NCBI RefSeq assembly: GCF_023343835.1
Contig: NC_064433.1
Location: 136,923,957 to 136,987,956 of the forward strand
DNA: 64,000 nucleotides
Reading direction: 5' to 3'
Source: Lagopus muta
Lineage: Eukaryota; Chordata; Aves; Galliformes; Phasianidae
The notes beneath the pieces were generated by a model. That model made no database searches. It was not told the DNA's origin and saw nothing but the letters and a program-made list of their open reading frames with translations. This document shows positions 1 through 11,930 of this stretch, in pieces. The position numbers were made by a program, and so were the translations under genes. Position 1 is the stretch's first letter. Every line of letters starts with the position of its first letter.

Positions 1-53
1 GAAGTGTTTTGTTATTAAATGAAAAATCATACAGTGATAGACTCATATAGGGT

Positions 54-325
54 GGTGTATGGGAACCATTAGGTTATGGCCTGAACCAGTGATTGAGCAC
101 CTGATGAAGGGGCATAACCAGCCCTGGGAGCACAGGTGCCAGGAATTCACCTCTGTGGCCAGAAGGGGTGGGCCCTGGGTCCATCTCTAATTTCTTTAGA
201 GAGCTGGCAGCCAAAGAGGAACCAGTTCTACTTAGAAATTGTCTCCTGGGGGAGTTTTCAGCAAGCCCTCATCTTTGGAAGGGGGTAAGCTATTGCTTCT
301 TTATTACTGAATTGTAACTACTGCC
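54..325 (+). repeat. Dispersed LTR-like repeat, copy 1
   Basis: This stretch is visibly related to 33,371-33,720. Both begin near TGGGAAC, share ATGGCCTGAACC, TGATTGA, a CACCTGA block, GGAGCACAGGTG, AATTCACCT and GAGCTGGC, and then GGTAAGC followed by ATTGTAAC. The order and spacing are the same, so these are two copies of one family. The shared segment just before GAGCTGGC is a TATA-like TATTTAAG in copy 2 but is altered here. I infer a solo LTR of an avian endogenous retrovirus because of that promoter-like organisation, but I cannot name the family. No coding sequence is associated, and the ends are approximate. Confidence 0.55.
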
Positions 326-3300
326 TTTCTTAGGTGATCTGAAAGTGGTTAAAGGCAACTATATCAACTACTTCCTATCCCTATAGTTGAAAAGACCTTT
401 AAGTTCCTCATGTCCAACCAACTGCATAACTCTAGAAGTCCGTAGCAAAATCATGTTCTTAGGTGCCGTGTCCACAACTCTAATCCTGTTTTGATTTCAT
501 AAAATAATCAAAGTTTTCTGTACTTGGAAATGAATGTTTCCAGCCCTGTTGGATTTTTTCCAGCCCTTCTCTTGGCTTAGACAAGTTTTTGATTTTTTGC
601 ACTAAGTAGGGAGCCTGTCTTATGAAAAAAGTAGCAAAGGATATCCAGTACTTCAGTGGAAAATGAGCGATAGCAGCTCTGTCATGTGCTAAGGCAGCTG
701 AGAATTGAGTCCTTGTAAGAAGTGACTTACAGGTGAATTTGTCTTATTTGGGAAGCTGTGGGCAAGAAACCACAAGAGAGGGCATCATTATAAGCAGAGG
801 ACTGCAAGATGATGTGTGCATTTGGTTCCTTAACTGAGTGCTTCCTGTGTAATCTAAGGAATTCAGTATACCTCCTAAGGAGGAGAGCGATTCCTATGCT
901 GCTCCCATTTGAAAGTTTTACAGACATCAGGCTGGGAATAAAGCTTCATTTCTTTCCTTTTGTGCTGATCAGTCATCCCAAGTGTTTTTCTGATCAAAGT
1001 GTTTTCAAGAGCCATTGAGGGACTCTGCAGCCATTTTATGCAGAAGAACTTGAGAGAGCAAGCTGTTTCTCTCCCATAAAGTATCCCCAATCCCTATACG
1101 CAAGTGCTTATTCTGTGTTCATAGTGGTTGTCTTTCAGAGTTATCTGGTGGGACTGTTAAAATAAATGTAAGAGATTTTAAAGATCCCTGAGATGGTACT
1201 TTGTCCTTCTGCTCTTGTTCTCTCGAATATGTTTATTTTGTTTCTCCCACTTAGAACAAGCCTTGCATTACAGCGTATTTAGGGAACACAGCATTATGCT
1301 GTATTTCTACACACTGTGTGCTAGAGGCAAGTTCAGACCAAAGGTGCTCTTAGCAATAGCATGTGTGTCAGCTCTGTGCCTTGGTAGTATTTTTGCTGTG
1401 CTTGTTACATTACGAGTAGTGCCCCTGCAGTCTCAGTGCAATCTGGTGGTCTTCTCTTTCTGACCATGTGAGAAATGCCACATACTGAGGAGAAGGTGCT
1501 GTTCTTTTTTCTGAGACAGCTGCATTGCAGTGGCTCCCAGAGTCAGCAAGTGCTGAATGGAAGGGAGGATGCAACACTAAGTTAGAGTGGTCCTGGGGTA
1601 AATAAGATGATGTAAGAACAAAGATAGCATAATTCAGTGGCTACAGTTGGGGACTCCCAAAAAATACTTAATGTTGGATAGCTTTAGCTGAGCTGTGCTG
1701 AGCTGCAGGGCTCTGCCAGGAATCACTACCACAGCAAGTTCCATGGGTGATGCACAGATCTATAAACTTGGTATTAGACAAAGATAGCTTATTTCATAGC
1801 AAGTTGCTATGTAGCAATTAATAATGTATCTTTAAAACTTCCATTCAAGGATGGCTGTATACATGATTTGCTTTGGCTTGCCATCTAATGATGATTTTCA
1901 TTTCCATCAACTACTTATTTCTCCAAATACGCTTCTCCAATACATTGTTAAGAAGGCAGTGCAGATGGCAATAAAATGCTATGTTAAAAAATTTCTTTTT
2001 ATCTGTACTGTCCTTCCTCAGTCTCATTTACAGAGCTTGTGTTGTAATTCTTCCGCACCTTATTGTACAAGAAGACCATGTGACACTTGATAACCGACAA
2101 TAAAATCCAGTGGTTTTGATCAGCAAAATGATCAGTCACTCTTTGTCTGAAGCATGGTAATGAAATGCATGCAGGACTTTGTTTCTTTGGTTGTTTTTTT
2201 TTTCTTTTTCTTTTCTTTTTTTTTTTTTTTTTTTTTTGAAGGCAAAGCATTAATGCTTTAAGTCAAGCTCTCAACTGCTTTCTCCTTGACACTTTCCGGG
2301 AGCATCAAGCTGGGATTTAACACTAATATGACAAGAGCAAGCAAGCTTAACAAATTAGACTCTTGGCTTCTCACAAAAAAAAAGACCCTGTTTACGTTGT
2401 AAGAATTCGAATTTATTTATGGTATATTCTTGACTGGATACTTGCTCCTAATTTTTAAATATATATGTGGAAAATAACAAACGCTGCCAGATGACTCCAT
2501 GGCATATGATTTGTATTGATGAATATGCAGCAGGTTCCACAGAGGAAACAAAAGCAACATTTAGATTTTCAACTGGATCATGTTATCGTGTTATTTTGTT
2601 CACTTCTGTTCCTCTTCGTGAAGTTGGTAAGGACTCAGCAAATCTGCCAGGAAAAATGAGCCTCAGGTATCTTCTAATCAATGCACATGTTCTATTTGAA
2701 GTATTGTATCACACACAAAATATTGAATTTGCAATGCTGAACATAATTTGCTAGAAATTGCATAGTTCCTAAATTAGTTTGTAATGGTGTAGTTTTATCT
2801 ACTACAATCCACTTTCCCGGATTGATTTGATGTGTGCATTTATGGAAGACTGAATCTTCAGGCATTTGTTTTGCCTGAAGGGGGAATCATCTGTCTACTT
2901 TCATTGAGCTACTGTATTGATGTGGATTTATAGGAGAGTTCTTTCAAAAAATCACAATGTATGTAGTGTGAAAATCTCATGTAAGCTTGGGAGAGAAAAT
3001 AAGAATTGATCTGTGCGTCTAAGATTTAATTGTCATTGGAAATCAAGAGCAAATACAAAACGTCCTGCTAAAGGAGTCTGTAAGGTGTAATTGTTACACC
3101 ACATTTATTTTTAACCTGTTGGCCAATTTCAGTCAGATTTGACAAAACAGTATAGGTGTATCAAACACATTTGTTGAAGATGGGCAGCGAGCTGCTGGGT
3201 TATTACTAGTGCAGAGTGAAAGTCTTATAATCTTTTGCTTTGTTAGACGTTAAAGAATATCTGTATAAAATATGTGGGAAATCAAAGCTGATTACTTGAT

Positions 3301-4139
3301 GTGTGACAGAATGGTCTTTGAAGTAAAGCTTCAAGTCACTGATTTTATTTTATTTTTTTTTAATATTATTGACAATAAAGACTTATAGTTAAAGATCCTG
3401 AAGTCAAAGTGAGTTTTTCAGGAAAGACTATGAAAGTAGTGTCTCAGGCACTGAACTTCAGAAGCTATTGAAAACAAAGAAAATGGTGGGAGTAGGAATC
3501 AGATAAGGAAACACAAAAGAATACAATGTGGTCAGGTAGTCAAGGACTGAGTTCCAGTTGTTTGAGACAACTGACAAATACCAGTGTGTCAATCTAGTCT
3601 TTATTTTTTCCTGTAACTCTTATAACTATTCAAAGCACTTTTTTTCTTGTGACTCAACTCTTGCAAAGAATTTCAGATGGATATCAGTGCCCATGGAAAC
3701 CCTCACTAGATATTCTATCATTCTTTTAATTCATTAAGGGCATGTCATCTATTCAGAGTTGTTGCATCAAGTTTTTGATGAGTCTCATTGAGTTTTGGAG
3801 TCTCCAGATATTGGTACGCAGGTACTCTGTAGCCTTAGCGTGTATTCAGTGTACAAGTTCACTTTTGAAGAGGGGAGAGCCATTTCTCCCAGAAGGGTGA
3901 GAATTTCAGCTGAGATGTTGTTTGTGGTACAGCAAGTTGACTTGGGCACCTTTCTGAGCTTTGAGTAGACAGGGGCTGTTATCAGCAGCATGAGGTGGCT
4001 GCAGAGCTGTGCTACAGCAGAGATGTATTTCTTCAAGATGTGGCCAGACATTCCAGCTTCCACCTCAAATGTCTGTAGCTCTGCGTCCATACCCTTGGTA
4101 GGCACCAACTTTGCCACCTGTGCCTTGAAGACTGCTCTC
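326..4139. other. No gene seen; unique AT-rich sequence
   Basis: No open frame here resembles a known protein and no RNA gene is recognised. Contents worth noting are the T-rich tract at 2192-2237, a short perfect hairpin at 2856-2880 (9-bp arms, 7-nt loop), and AT-rich unique sequence around 2760-2960. The open frame at 1215-1463 and the one at 2467-2754 are unsupported by any recognisable domain. Confidence 0.5.
2192..2237. repeat. T-rich homopolymer tract
   Basis: The tract is almost pure T, broken by a few C residues in its left half, and ends in an uninterrupted run of more than 20 T. It reads as poly-A on the minus strand, but no retroposed sequence is recognisable next to it. Confidence 0.85.
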
Positions 4140-4326
4140 ACACCTCTACCCACCAGCTCAGGCTGCCCAGGGCCCCATCCAACCTGGCCTTGAGCACCTC
4201 CAGAGATGGGGCACCACAGCTTCTTGGGGCAGCTGCGCCCGTGCCTCACCACCCTCTGAGAAAAGAATTTCCACCTGATAACTAACCTAATTTTCCCTTC
4301 TTTTAGTTTAGAACTATTGATCACCA
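4140..4326 (-). mobile_element. CR1 LINE fragment, antisense
   Basis: Read on the plus strand this begins with CAGCTCAGGCTGCCCAGGGC, the same block as in the CR1 copy at 27,130, followed by the CR1 blocks for the untranslated 3' region (GGCCTTGAG, GATGGGGCACC, CTCACCACCCTCTGAG, AAGAATTTC). The left end lacks the terminal ATTCTATG-type repeats, so it is truncated on both sides. Part of it is covered by a 180-codon minus-strand open frame (3785-4327), which is not a gene. Confidence 0.85.
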
Positions 4327-4720
4327 ATATTGTTTCTGTGAATTATGTGAGCGCTGTGTGTAGAAAAATCTCTATTTGCTAAAATGTCTATAAAGTGAGT
4401 CTAAATATACAAGTAAATTAATTATGGCAAATGCTTTAGTTGTATTTTGTAATGTGGCTTGCTTTTGTTTTAATACTTAATTGATTTTTGTTGCCAGAAT
4501 ATTTAACTTTTATCTAGCCTGTGATGTTAAACTTCCATTTACAGATCTGAAATTGCATTACAAAAGCAGGCAAGTATCATTATTTCTGTTTCGCTGAAAA
4601 TTAATAAAACTCAGCAGGAAGGACTGAATTTATTTAGCATGGCCAGATGAGAAGTCTTTTGAGAACTAGATAGCTAGATAATGGTTGAAGACTGGGTAAC
4701 AATAAATGCTCTTTCACAAT
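4327..4720. other. No gene seen
   Basis: AT-rich single-copy-looking sequence between two CR1 fragments. I see no RNA gene, repeat or coding potential in it. Confidence 0.5.
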
Positions 4721-4738
4721 TTGTTGTTGTTGTTGTTG
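4721..4738 (+). repeat. (TTG)n microsatellite
   Basis: About five TTG units run directly into the broken end of the CR1 tail that starts at 4739. Confidence 0.85.
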
Positions 4739-4834
4739 ATGCGGCACTGAGGGATGTGGTTTGTGGGCAAGGGGGTGATCAGTTGACTAGATGACTTAAG
4801 AGATCTTTTCCAACCTTTATGATTCTATGATTAA
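4739..4834 (+). mobile_element. CR1 LINE 3' tail, sense
   Basis: It opens with GATGCGGCACTGAGGGA, which also occurs (GATGCGGCACTGATGGA) inside the larger CR1 copy at 29,507. It continues through a GTTGACTAGATGA block and TCTTTTCCAACCTTTATGATT, and ends with the CR1 terminal ATTCTATG repeats. Only about the last 95 bases of the element remain, as expected for a strongly 5'-truncated CR1 insertion. Confidence 0.85.
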
Positions 4835-6197
4835 ATGTTGTTGTAGTGTTGTGGGTCATTATCAAAAGCATTCTACTGCTATTGTAGGCTGCATGTTCCT
4901 TTTCAAGTATTTCCCTTTTCCTCTCCTTTTTCCTGTTTCTTTTTCTTCCTTGTCCTTCTGCCTGTACTTTTATTTGGTGCAAAAGGAATCCATGCTGTCT
5001 CAAAGCTCATGCTGTCACTTTTTCATTTGAAACTTAAGGAAAAAATTAAACAGCTTTCACTAAATACAGACAAATAGATTGGTAGTTAATAGGTTTCTAA
5101 ATGCATTCTGGTCTCAGGCAGCATTAGTATCCTACACATTCTGCTATTTATATGTAAGTATCTGTCTGTCAGCTGAAGGGATGTGGGAGGGTGATGAATC
5201 TACAGGAAAGCCTTTCATTTACTATTGCCTTATTTAAACTGGGTGGATTAATTTTCTGTACTGCTGAGAAGCGGGTTAATAGGTCCTCCTATTTAAATCC
5301 AAGAACAAAGTGAGTTTTGCATGCAAAGATTAGTTAATTTATGTCATAAGGAACCTTTTCCTTTTTTTTAATTTTAAGTGATTGCAACTATGTTCAACAA
5401 CACACTTTCAATAAAAATCACACAGCAGTGTGAAGGCTTTATCTAGAATTTTGTTACTGTTTAAGCACACTTTTCTCTAGGTTGAGCACTGACTTTTTTC
5501 TATTTGAAAATATTAATTATAATAGAAACACTTCTGTATCTTTTTTTTTTTGTGTGTGATTAAATGGTGTGTGAACACCAATCAATTATGACAAAACTAT
5601 GAAAATCCTATGGCTACAGCTCAGGAAGTCTTTCTTCCCTGCAGGAAACTAAGGTGTAATCGGAGGGGAAATCCCAGTGAGACCATTGAGATGACACACA
5701 GAGCTATGTGTTACAATGATTTACTTGGCAATTCTACCAAAGAAGTCCCCAGGTCTCTTTTGAAATGACAGATGCTTTTAAGAAAATGCTGATATTTCAG
5801 TAAATTGAAAATCTTAATATGCTTTCAGTGAAAAGCAAGTCCTAGATTTGCAGCTATCATCCTTCCTCTCACCCTATGTAACAAGGAAATTATATTTCAC
5901 TCATTTCCAGCACCAGCTCTCTGTCAAACTGAATCCTACCAAAGAAAAGTGGAAAACGTTTCTGTGATACTTATTGCTCCCTATATATATTTATGCTCAA
6001 TATATTTAATTAATATATCATTAATATAGATCACGTGCTGTTTGCATGTGAATGAACAGGTGACATTTTAAAGGGCTAAATTAGCAGATAAAAAGCTAGA
6101 GGCTGAGAGAGGATGAAATGCTAAGAGATCTGTGTTGCACGTGTTGTGGCATACTTGTGCAGAGTCAGAAGAGAACTTTGTGTCACCCATGTCACAC
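4835..6197. other. No gene seen; AT-rich
   Basis: Unique-looking AT-rich DNA with a very AT-rich patch at about 5975-6030 (alternating TATATA and TTAATTAA) followed by a CACGTG E-box at 6032-6037. No coding or RNA gene is recognised. Confidence 0.5.
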
Positions 6198-6926
6198 ATG
6201 CTGCACTTAGGCTGGGGCAATCCCAGGTATTTATACAAAATGGGAGAAGAACCTCTTGAGCGTAGCCCTCCGGGAAGGACTTGGGGGTCCTGGTGGATGG
6301 AAAGCTGGATGTGAGCCAGCAGTGTGCACTTGCAGCCTGGAAGGCCATCTATATCCTGGACTGGTGGGAGGTGATTGTGCACCTCTACTCATCTCATGTG
6401 AGGGCCCTTCTGGTGTACTGTGTCCATGCCTGGGCCCTCCAGTATAGGAAAGACAGGTAGCTCTTGGAATGAGTCAAGAGGAGGGCCACTAAGATGGTCA
6501 GTGGGCTGGAGCACCTCTCCTATGAGGAAAGGTTGAGGGAACTGGGCTTGTTTAACTTGGAGAAAAGAAGGCTCCAGGGAGACCTTATTGTGGTCTTCCA
6601 GTACTTGAAAGGAGTGTATAAGCAGGAGAGGGTATGACTGTTTATCACTATCCAAGGATGGATAGTGATAGGGCAAGGGGGAATAGTTATAAACTAAGAG
6701 GAGGTTTAGGTTAGTTATTAGGAGGAAGTTTTTCACACAGAGGGTGTTGAAGCACTGGAACAGGTTGCCCAAGGAGGTTGTGGATGCCCCATCCCTGGAG
6801 GCATTCAGGACCAGGCTGGAGGTGGCTCTGGGCAGCCTGGTCTGGTGGTTGGTGACCCTGCACATAGCAGGGGGTTGAAATTGGATGATCATTGTGGTTC
6901 TTTTCAACCCAGGCCATTCTATTGTT
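6198..6926 (+). mobile_element. CR1 LINE, sense, about 730 bp with 3' end
   Basis: The copy begins near GCTGCACTTAGGCTGGGGCA, in the last part of CR1 ORF2, and runs through the 3' untranslated region. Recognisable blocks are the one encoding a RRATKMV-like peptide near 6480-6500, AGGTTGAGGGAACTGGG, CTCCAGGGAGACCTTATTG, GGTTGCCCAAGGAGGTTGTG and the terminal CCATTCTATTGTT. It is 5'-truncated and the reading frame is broken by stops and indels. Its antisense strand produces long spurious frames at 6068-6382 and 6389-6907. Confidence 0.93.
6200..6640 (+). pseudogene. Remnant of CR1 ORF2 C-terminus (broken)
   Basis: Conceptual translation in shifting frames shows pieces typical of the region downstream of the reverse transcriptase catalytic core in CR1 ORF2: [29 protein letters not shown], then [19 protein letters not shown]. 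Frame changes and in-frame stops (for example after the AGACAGGTAG near 6460) show that it is dead. The endonuclease and the catalytic part of the reverse transcriptase are absent. Confidence 0.75.
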
Positions 6927-8980
6927 AGTTCCCCTCCACAAGATCAGCCAACTCCTCCAGACCATAACTTGGTGGCTGTGGTTTGTTCTTTCCAGCTGGT
7001 GATTACAGAACATGATACAATCTGAATTATTTCAGAGCAACTTAATTATTTTGTGTTTGAATATCCCAAAAAATTCCTTTGTTTGATTGCTTTGATTTTC
7101 ATGTGATATTGTGATTATGTATGTTTAGATGGTATTTTAGTGAGGAGATTTTTAGTGATAAGCCTTCTTTCATTTCTGAAATGCAGGTTCTACTGTGTAA
7201 CTGAAAGATCACTTTTTAATTCAAGTATGTAGTTCACAACAGTATTTTCAGGTTTTACATCAGTTCTACTTTGGTGATTTTAATGATTTCTACTCTGTGA
7301 GATACTGGGCAAAGGTAATAGGGAACCTGGCCCCATATGTTTGCAAGCTTGGTGATAGTCATGTGACCTCTTCCTGAGCACCAGAGATGCTGTAACTGCA
7401 AAAAGAAGGAGGCTGCAACACCAGCCAAATCAGCAGCCAGTGTGCTGACAGTGACAGCAGGGCAGTAAGGAGGAGCCAGGAACCAGCAGCAGACACTCCA
7501 TGGGGGCATGAGCCAAGTCACTAAGCTAGAGTGATAAAGAAGAGCTTCCTGATCTTGTTTTCTGTGTAGTCCATCAATAGTTCTACTTTGCTTGCTTGTG
7601 TCTGAGCAGATGATCCCAAGCTCTTGGCTTTCACTCACAGATGCTGATGGCCTATGAATGCCTCTTTGGCCTAGTCTCCTGCAGAAAGTAAACTAAGAGT
7701 CCCCTGTGCCCTGCAAAGATGTCTCAAAAGATTTCAGTTAAATGAAAAAGTGGGAAAAAAAAAAAAAAAAAAAAAAAAGAGTAATTCAGGAAGTATTGCA
7801 AAGGTGCTTGGGCATGCTATCAGAAGTTTTAAGTGGTAAAATCTTTTCATGGTGACCTGCATGCTACTTCAGTTGTTCTAATCTGTCCTATAAAAAAGCA
7901 TCCAATTCCACTGATTTTTTATTCATGTATTGTATAAAATCAAAATTAAGACCATTCAAAAATACAAAAGAAAGCTTTTGGTTTTCTTGCTCCTTGTACA
8001 CAGTCACCCAAGAAGACTGTTAAGAACCAGAAAATGAGTTCATTGAAGGAAACATAAATATCTTTCTTTCAAGAAACACATTTTAATGAGTTAAATCTAT
8101 TAGAAATATTTTATTGCAGGGAAGACACAGATCAGCTTTTGGAGTTGGTTTCCAAATTAGATGTGGTAGCTACTACAACTTTCACTAGCTACAAAACAGC
8201 AGCAAGATGAGAAGTGCTTACAGGCACAAAGCTGACATGCTTATTTTGTGCTGCACAGATTGATTCAAAGGTTAAGGAGGGAGAAGAGACATCTGTCATT
8301 CTGATGGCAGAACATAACCTTTCATATTCCTGTGGTGATGCTTTAATGAAATTTATCAAAGGGACTTTTCACTGACCTAAAAGCTGCCAGGAACACAAAA
8401 AAGTATGTAATAAAATCCTATGGCCCAAACTGAGAAATGCATGCTTTAGTTGCTAATTCAACTTGCTGATTCAACTTTGTTATGCCAACTACCTTCTCTC
8501 ACTCTTTCCATGCTATAACCATGAATATCTCCCTTTCTGTTTTCTTCCCCCTCCCTGTGCTTTCCCTGCTGAGCAGATACCACACAGCATCCCTTTGGTG
8601 AATCTGGGTTCTCTATTTAGACAATGTCCTCTTCCAACCATTTGTCCACCTCCAGCATACTGGCCTTTTGGAGATGGGATGAGAAACAAAGTTTTGACCA
8701 TTGGGGTTGGAGGTAAAACCTTATGGCGTGTCATCTCATTGAATTGGTGTGCCCCTCAAAGCAAGATGTCTTGCCAACCCTAGTGAGACCCAGCAGCCCC
8801 TAGCACTGTTTTTGGGACTTGACCTGTGCCTATCAAGTCTCTGTTCAGCACTGTCAAAAAAGCAGGGGAAGGAGAATCTCCATGTTGGTGGACTTTATGG
8901 TTGAGGCAGGAACCCAGCTGAAGTCTTGACATCCAACAATCCAACACTTTTCCTTTCCTGAGGGACTTCAGACCTCAGCT
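6927..8980. other. No gene seen
   Basis: No recognisable exon or RNA gene. A minus-strand open frame of 127 codons at 7255-7638 has no domain I recognise. The stretch contains an A24 run at 7755-7778. The right part (from about 8580) could include a decayed U3 or internal part of the LTR element that ends at 9255, but I cannot show this from similarity. Confidence 0.45.
7755..7778. repeat. A24 homopolymer
   Basis: Uninterrupted run of 24 A. There is no AATAAA just before it and no obvious flanking target-site duplication, so a retrogene tail is not supported. Confidence 0.9.
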
Positions 8981-8989
8981 GAGCCATCA

Positions 8990-9255
8990 GCTGTTCTTAT
9001 GGACATTTGAGGGGGCATGGAGCAGGGGAAGCACTACTTGTGCTTGAGTCCCTACTTTCTGGGAATGGTTGGACATCTGTGGGCCAATGGAAAATAGTGA
9101 ATTCATTCGTTATTATTTGTGGCTTACGCTGCTTTTACTTTCCCAATTAAACAATCACAGTCACGATTGTTGTGGTGTTTGTGTCATTCCTACTCTGCAG
9201 GAGAGGGAGAGGAGTGAGACTCTGGATGGGTATTGGCTACAGTGAACCCACAACA
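8990..9255 (+). mobile_element. Probable 3' part of an avian ERV LTR
   Basis: The segment has the layout of the end of an avian retroviral LTR: a GGGCCAATGGAAAATAGTGA block, a GGCTTACGCTGCTTTTACTT block, a poly(A) signal variant ATTAAA at 9146-9151, a downstream GT-rich stretch (TTGTTGTGGTGTTTGTG), an AGGAGAGGGAGAGGAGTGAG block, and an ending in AACCCACAACA. I recognise this order from chicken endogenous retrovirus LTRs, but the copy is decayed and the left end is uncertain. No gag, pol or env coding sequence is recognisable beside it. Confidence 0.5.
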
Positions 9256-11439
9256 GATAAGTTATATTTCCTCTTTGCTACACAATGTTCATACGATTTC
9301 ATGTAATTTGAAGGGACATGAAACTACATCAAAAATAATGCTTACATTTATTTAACCATTTACCTTTTCTGAACCAGAGCTTAAAACCATCCTGAAGGAT
9401 CGTGGCATTAGGCCATATGGTTCTTCACTGGGCCCACACCTCTCACAAACTCTTTGCACAGATTTCAGGATGACATGGTGCCCTGTTGTAGAAAGTAAAA
9501 TGTGCCTAGAGAGGTAGCTTGAGAGAACTGGAGCAGAATGGCTCACACTGAGGGCAGTTTGCGAAGGCATAGTGTGAAAGCATGATCACACTTGCTGAAG
9601 ATGTGAAATTTACTGTCATGCTTACGAGAAAGAAGTTACTGAAAATGAGATGCTTTCAGCAAATGCATTGAACAGAGCAGAATTTGTACTCCTTTTCTGA
9701 TAAATTTCTGAGAAAGAAGCTGGAATATAGAGGAAGTGATACTAAAAGCTACCAGGTTAGTCAGAGGTAGAGCAATGAGTAGAAAAGCCGTGGTGCCGTT
9801 CTTCCCTCCTGCAGTTATCATGAGCTCTGTCACTCCTTTCACTCTCACGTCCTGACCATCAGCACGTACCTTATCCCAGTATACACACTTTTAAAGAGAA
9901 AAATACATACATTTGTGTCACCAAGATATGTTGCCTCTCTGACAGGAAATGCTTATCTTTACTCCTTTTTTCCTCCGTATCCTGTCCTTTGTATAGGGCA
10001 ATAGTGCTAAATAATATTTTATACATGGCTTCTTCCTCTGCTGCCTGAATTCTGTACTTTTGAGTGAATTGTGAATGGCAAGAATTAGTTTTGCCAGTAT
10101 CCCAGACTGAAAATGCTCACATTTATTCAATTTATATATATAAAAAATTTTGATTAATAATGTATATAGTCCAAAATGAAAGATAAAAGTGGGTGGGGAA
10201 GGGAGGAAGGAGAACGCTGCCCTCAACATTTTGATTTTATGGCTGTGAAACAGCAAATGCGTTATGTGACATCTGCAGGGTTTGAATAGCACCTTATCCA
10301 TTTATATTATTTGCAGGATTTGTTGCAGACTGGGAGACGTGCATTCTGTTTGCAAGCTGACAAAGTCTGTTCTACATTCTGCTCCCAGCTACGTGACCAG
10401 GTAACCTAAGAGTATTCAGAGGCACTTGGCAGCTGCACTGTGTTTACAAATAAGGGCCTTGGTGGGGCTTATCTGCCTTCTGCAGGATCTTTTTCTTTGA
10501 CAGCCAAAGGCTTGATGCTAGTGAGATTGTTTGAATGGCATAAATGCTCTTAATGTAGAAACTAATGTGCCAAAATGCATATTAATACAGCTTCTGGCGA
10601 GATCTTCTATGAAGGCAGTTTCTGCCTTGTGTTTGAACTCTTGTAGGAATTTCTCTGAAAGATTAAAGAGGTACAAATAGTGCACTTACTAGGAAGATGT
10701 GAATTTGCTTTTTTTTTTTTTTAACACATAAATAAAAGTAAAAATGCAGAAGATCTTATCTGTGGTGGTAGCAGTGGGTAGTTCCCTGTTAGGATGAACA
10801 GAGCAGTGTACAGAGTACAGGAAGCAAGGGCAGAGTTTCCAGCAAAATAAGTTAATGCTCAATGTATGAGGTGACCTAATCTGGCCTTCATCTTTTAATG
10901 GGGAACTGATGCCTTTAAATATTTTCTCATATCCTTTATTTTTCACTGGGCTTTAATAACTTTGTTTAAAAAAAAAAAAAAAAAGTGAAGGGGTTGCAAT
11001 GGTGGATCTGTGCCATATTGGCTCTCCAGACTGGGGTTTAGGTTATGCTGTCCTATAGAATATCACCTCATTATTTTTAGGATCATGAATTCATAGAAAT
11101 TGTCTACTACTTTTTTGAGTAAGTTGACCTCATTAAGAATTATTCTGTATTTATGATGCTTGAATAGTCACGCTCCCTATCACTCTTACTCTCTGTAAAA
11201 TAGCTGTTTTTGTCTTCACAATCCATAGGTTGTCTCTGTGCTAGGAAAAGAAAGCCACAAAAATCCGACTCAACAGCAGCATGTAGGCTCAGTGCTCAAA
11301 GAGTTGATAAAAACTTTTGGATGTTAGCTTACCACCTTCTTCAACCCAGCAGTTTCAAGCCAGTGATATTTCAAAGCAATTCAAGGGCTCTTTTTTCCAA
11401 TGAATAGTGCTTAAAAAATAGCAGGCTGAAATGAGGATC
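9256..11439. other. No gene seen
   Basis: Unique AT-rich DNA with two short homopolymers (T13 at about 10,711 and A17 at about 10,968). No RNA gene or exon is recognised. Confidence 0.5.
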
Positions 11440-11930
11440 ATAACAGTACTGTAACTATTATTAGGAAATCATCATCTGGGAAAGTCCTCGGAGATATCGT
11501 GGGGCTGTTTTGTGTTGTTCCCCAATAAAGAGCAGAAGACACCTGCCATTTAGTTAAGTGCCTAATCTTGGCCTATTTTAGAACCTCATTTCAGATGAAA
11601 GTCTATATGCTAATCAAAACAAAATACTATCAACCGTGGTCCAGATGTGAGTGATAGCTTTAAAAAAGCACTTTAAAATGCTTGCAATTTGTATTTTTGT
11701 GTTAAGTCAGCTTATAATTCATGAAATAAAAATGTTAACTGCTTGCTGACATTTTCTGTTTTTTTTGAAATGAAGCTCAGATATGAAGGAAGTATGGGCC
11801 TATACGTGATTTTGGTTTAGCGCTTTTAACAAAGGTAAAGAAATATTGTCCTTTGCCTCAGGTAGCACATTTAGAAATAATTAAATTCCGCTGTAAATAA
11901 AGATTCTTGCCTCAGGGGGGCTGAGTTTGT
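11440..11930. promoter_or_regulatory. Candidate conserved non-coding element
   Basis: About 490 bp of low-repeat AT-rich DNA with a dense set of factor-like words: ATGCTAATCAAAAC, AGCACTTTAAAATGC, TTAACAAAGGTAAAGAAAT, AGAAATAATTAAATT and TGTAAATAAAGA (forkhead-like). It has no coding frame and no repeat signature. The regulatory call rests only on texture and motif content. Confidence 0.3.

Noticed and set aside
3785-4327. 180-codon minus-strand open frame
   Set aside because: Its N-terminal half is translated CR1 3' untranslated region and the rest has no domain.
6389-6907. 172-codon minus-strand open frame
   Set aside because: Entirely antisense to a CR1 element.
7755-7778. A24 as a retroposed poly(A) tail
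   Set aside because: No polyadenylation signal or source sequence upstream and no flanking duplication.
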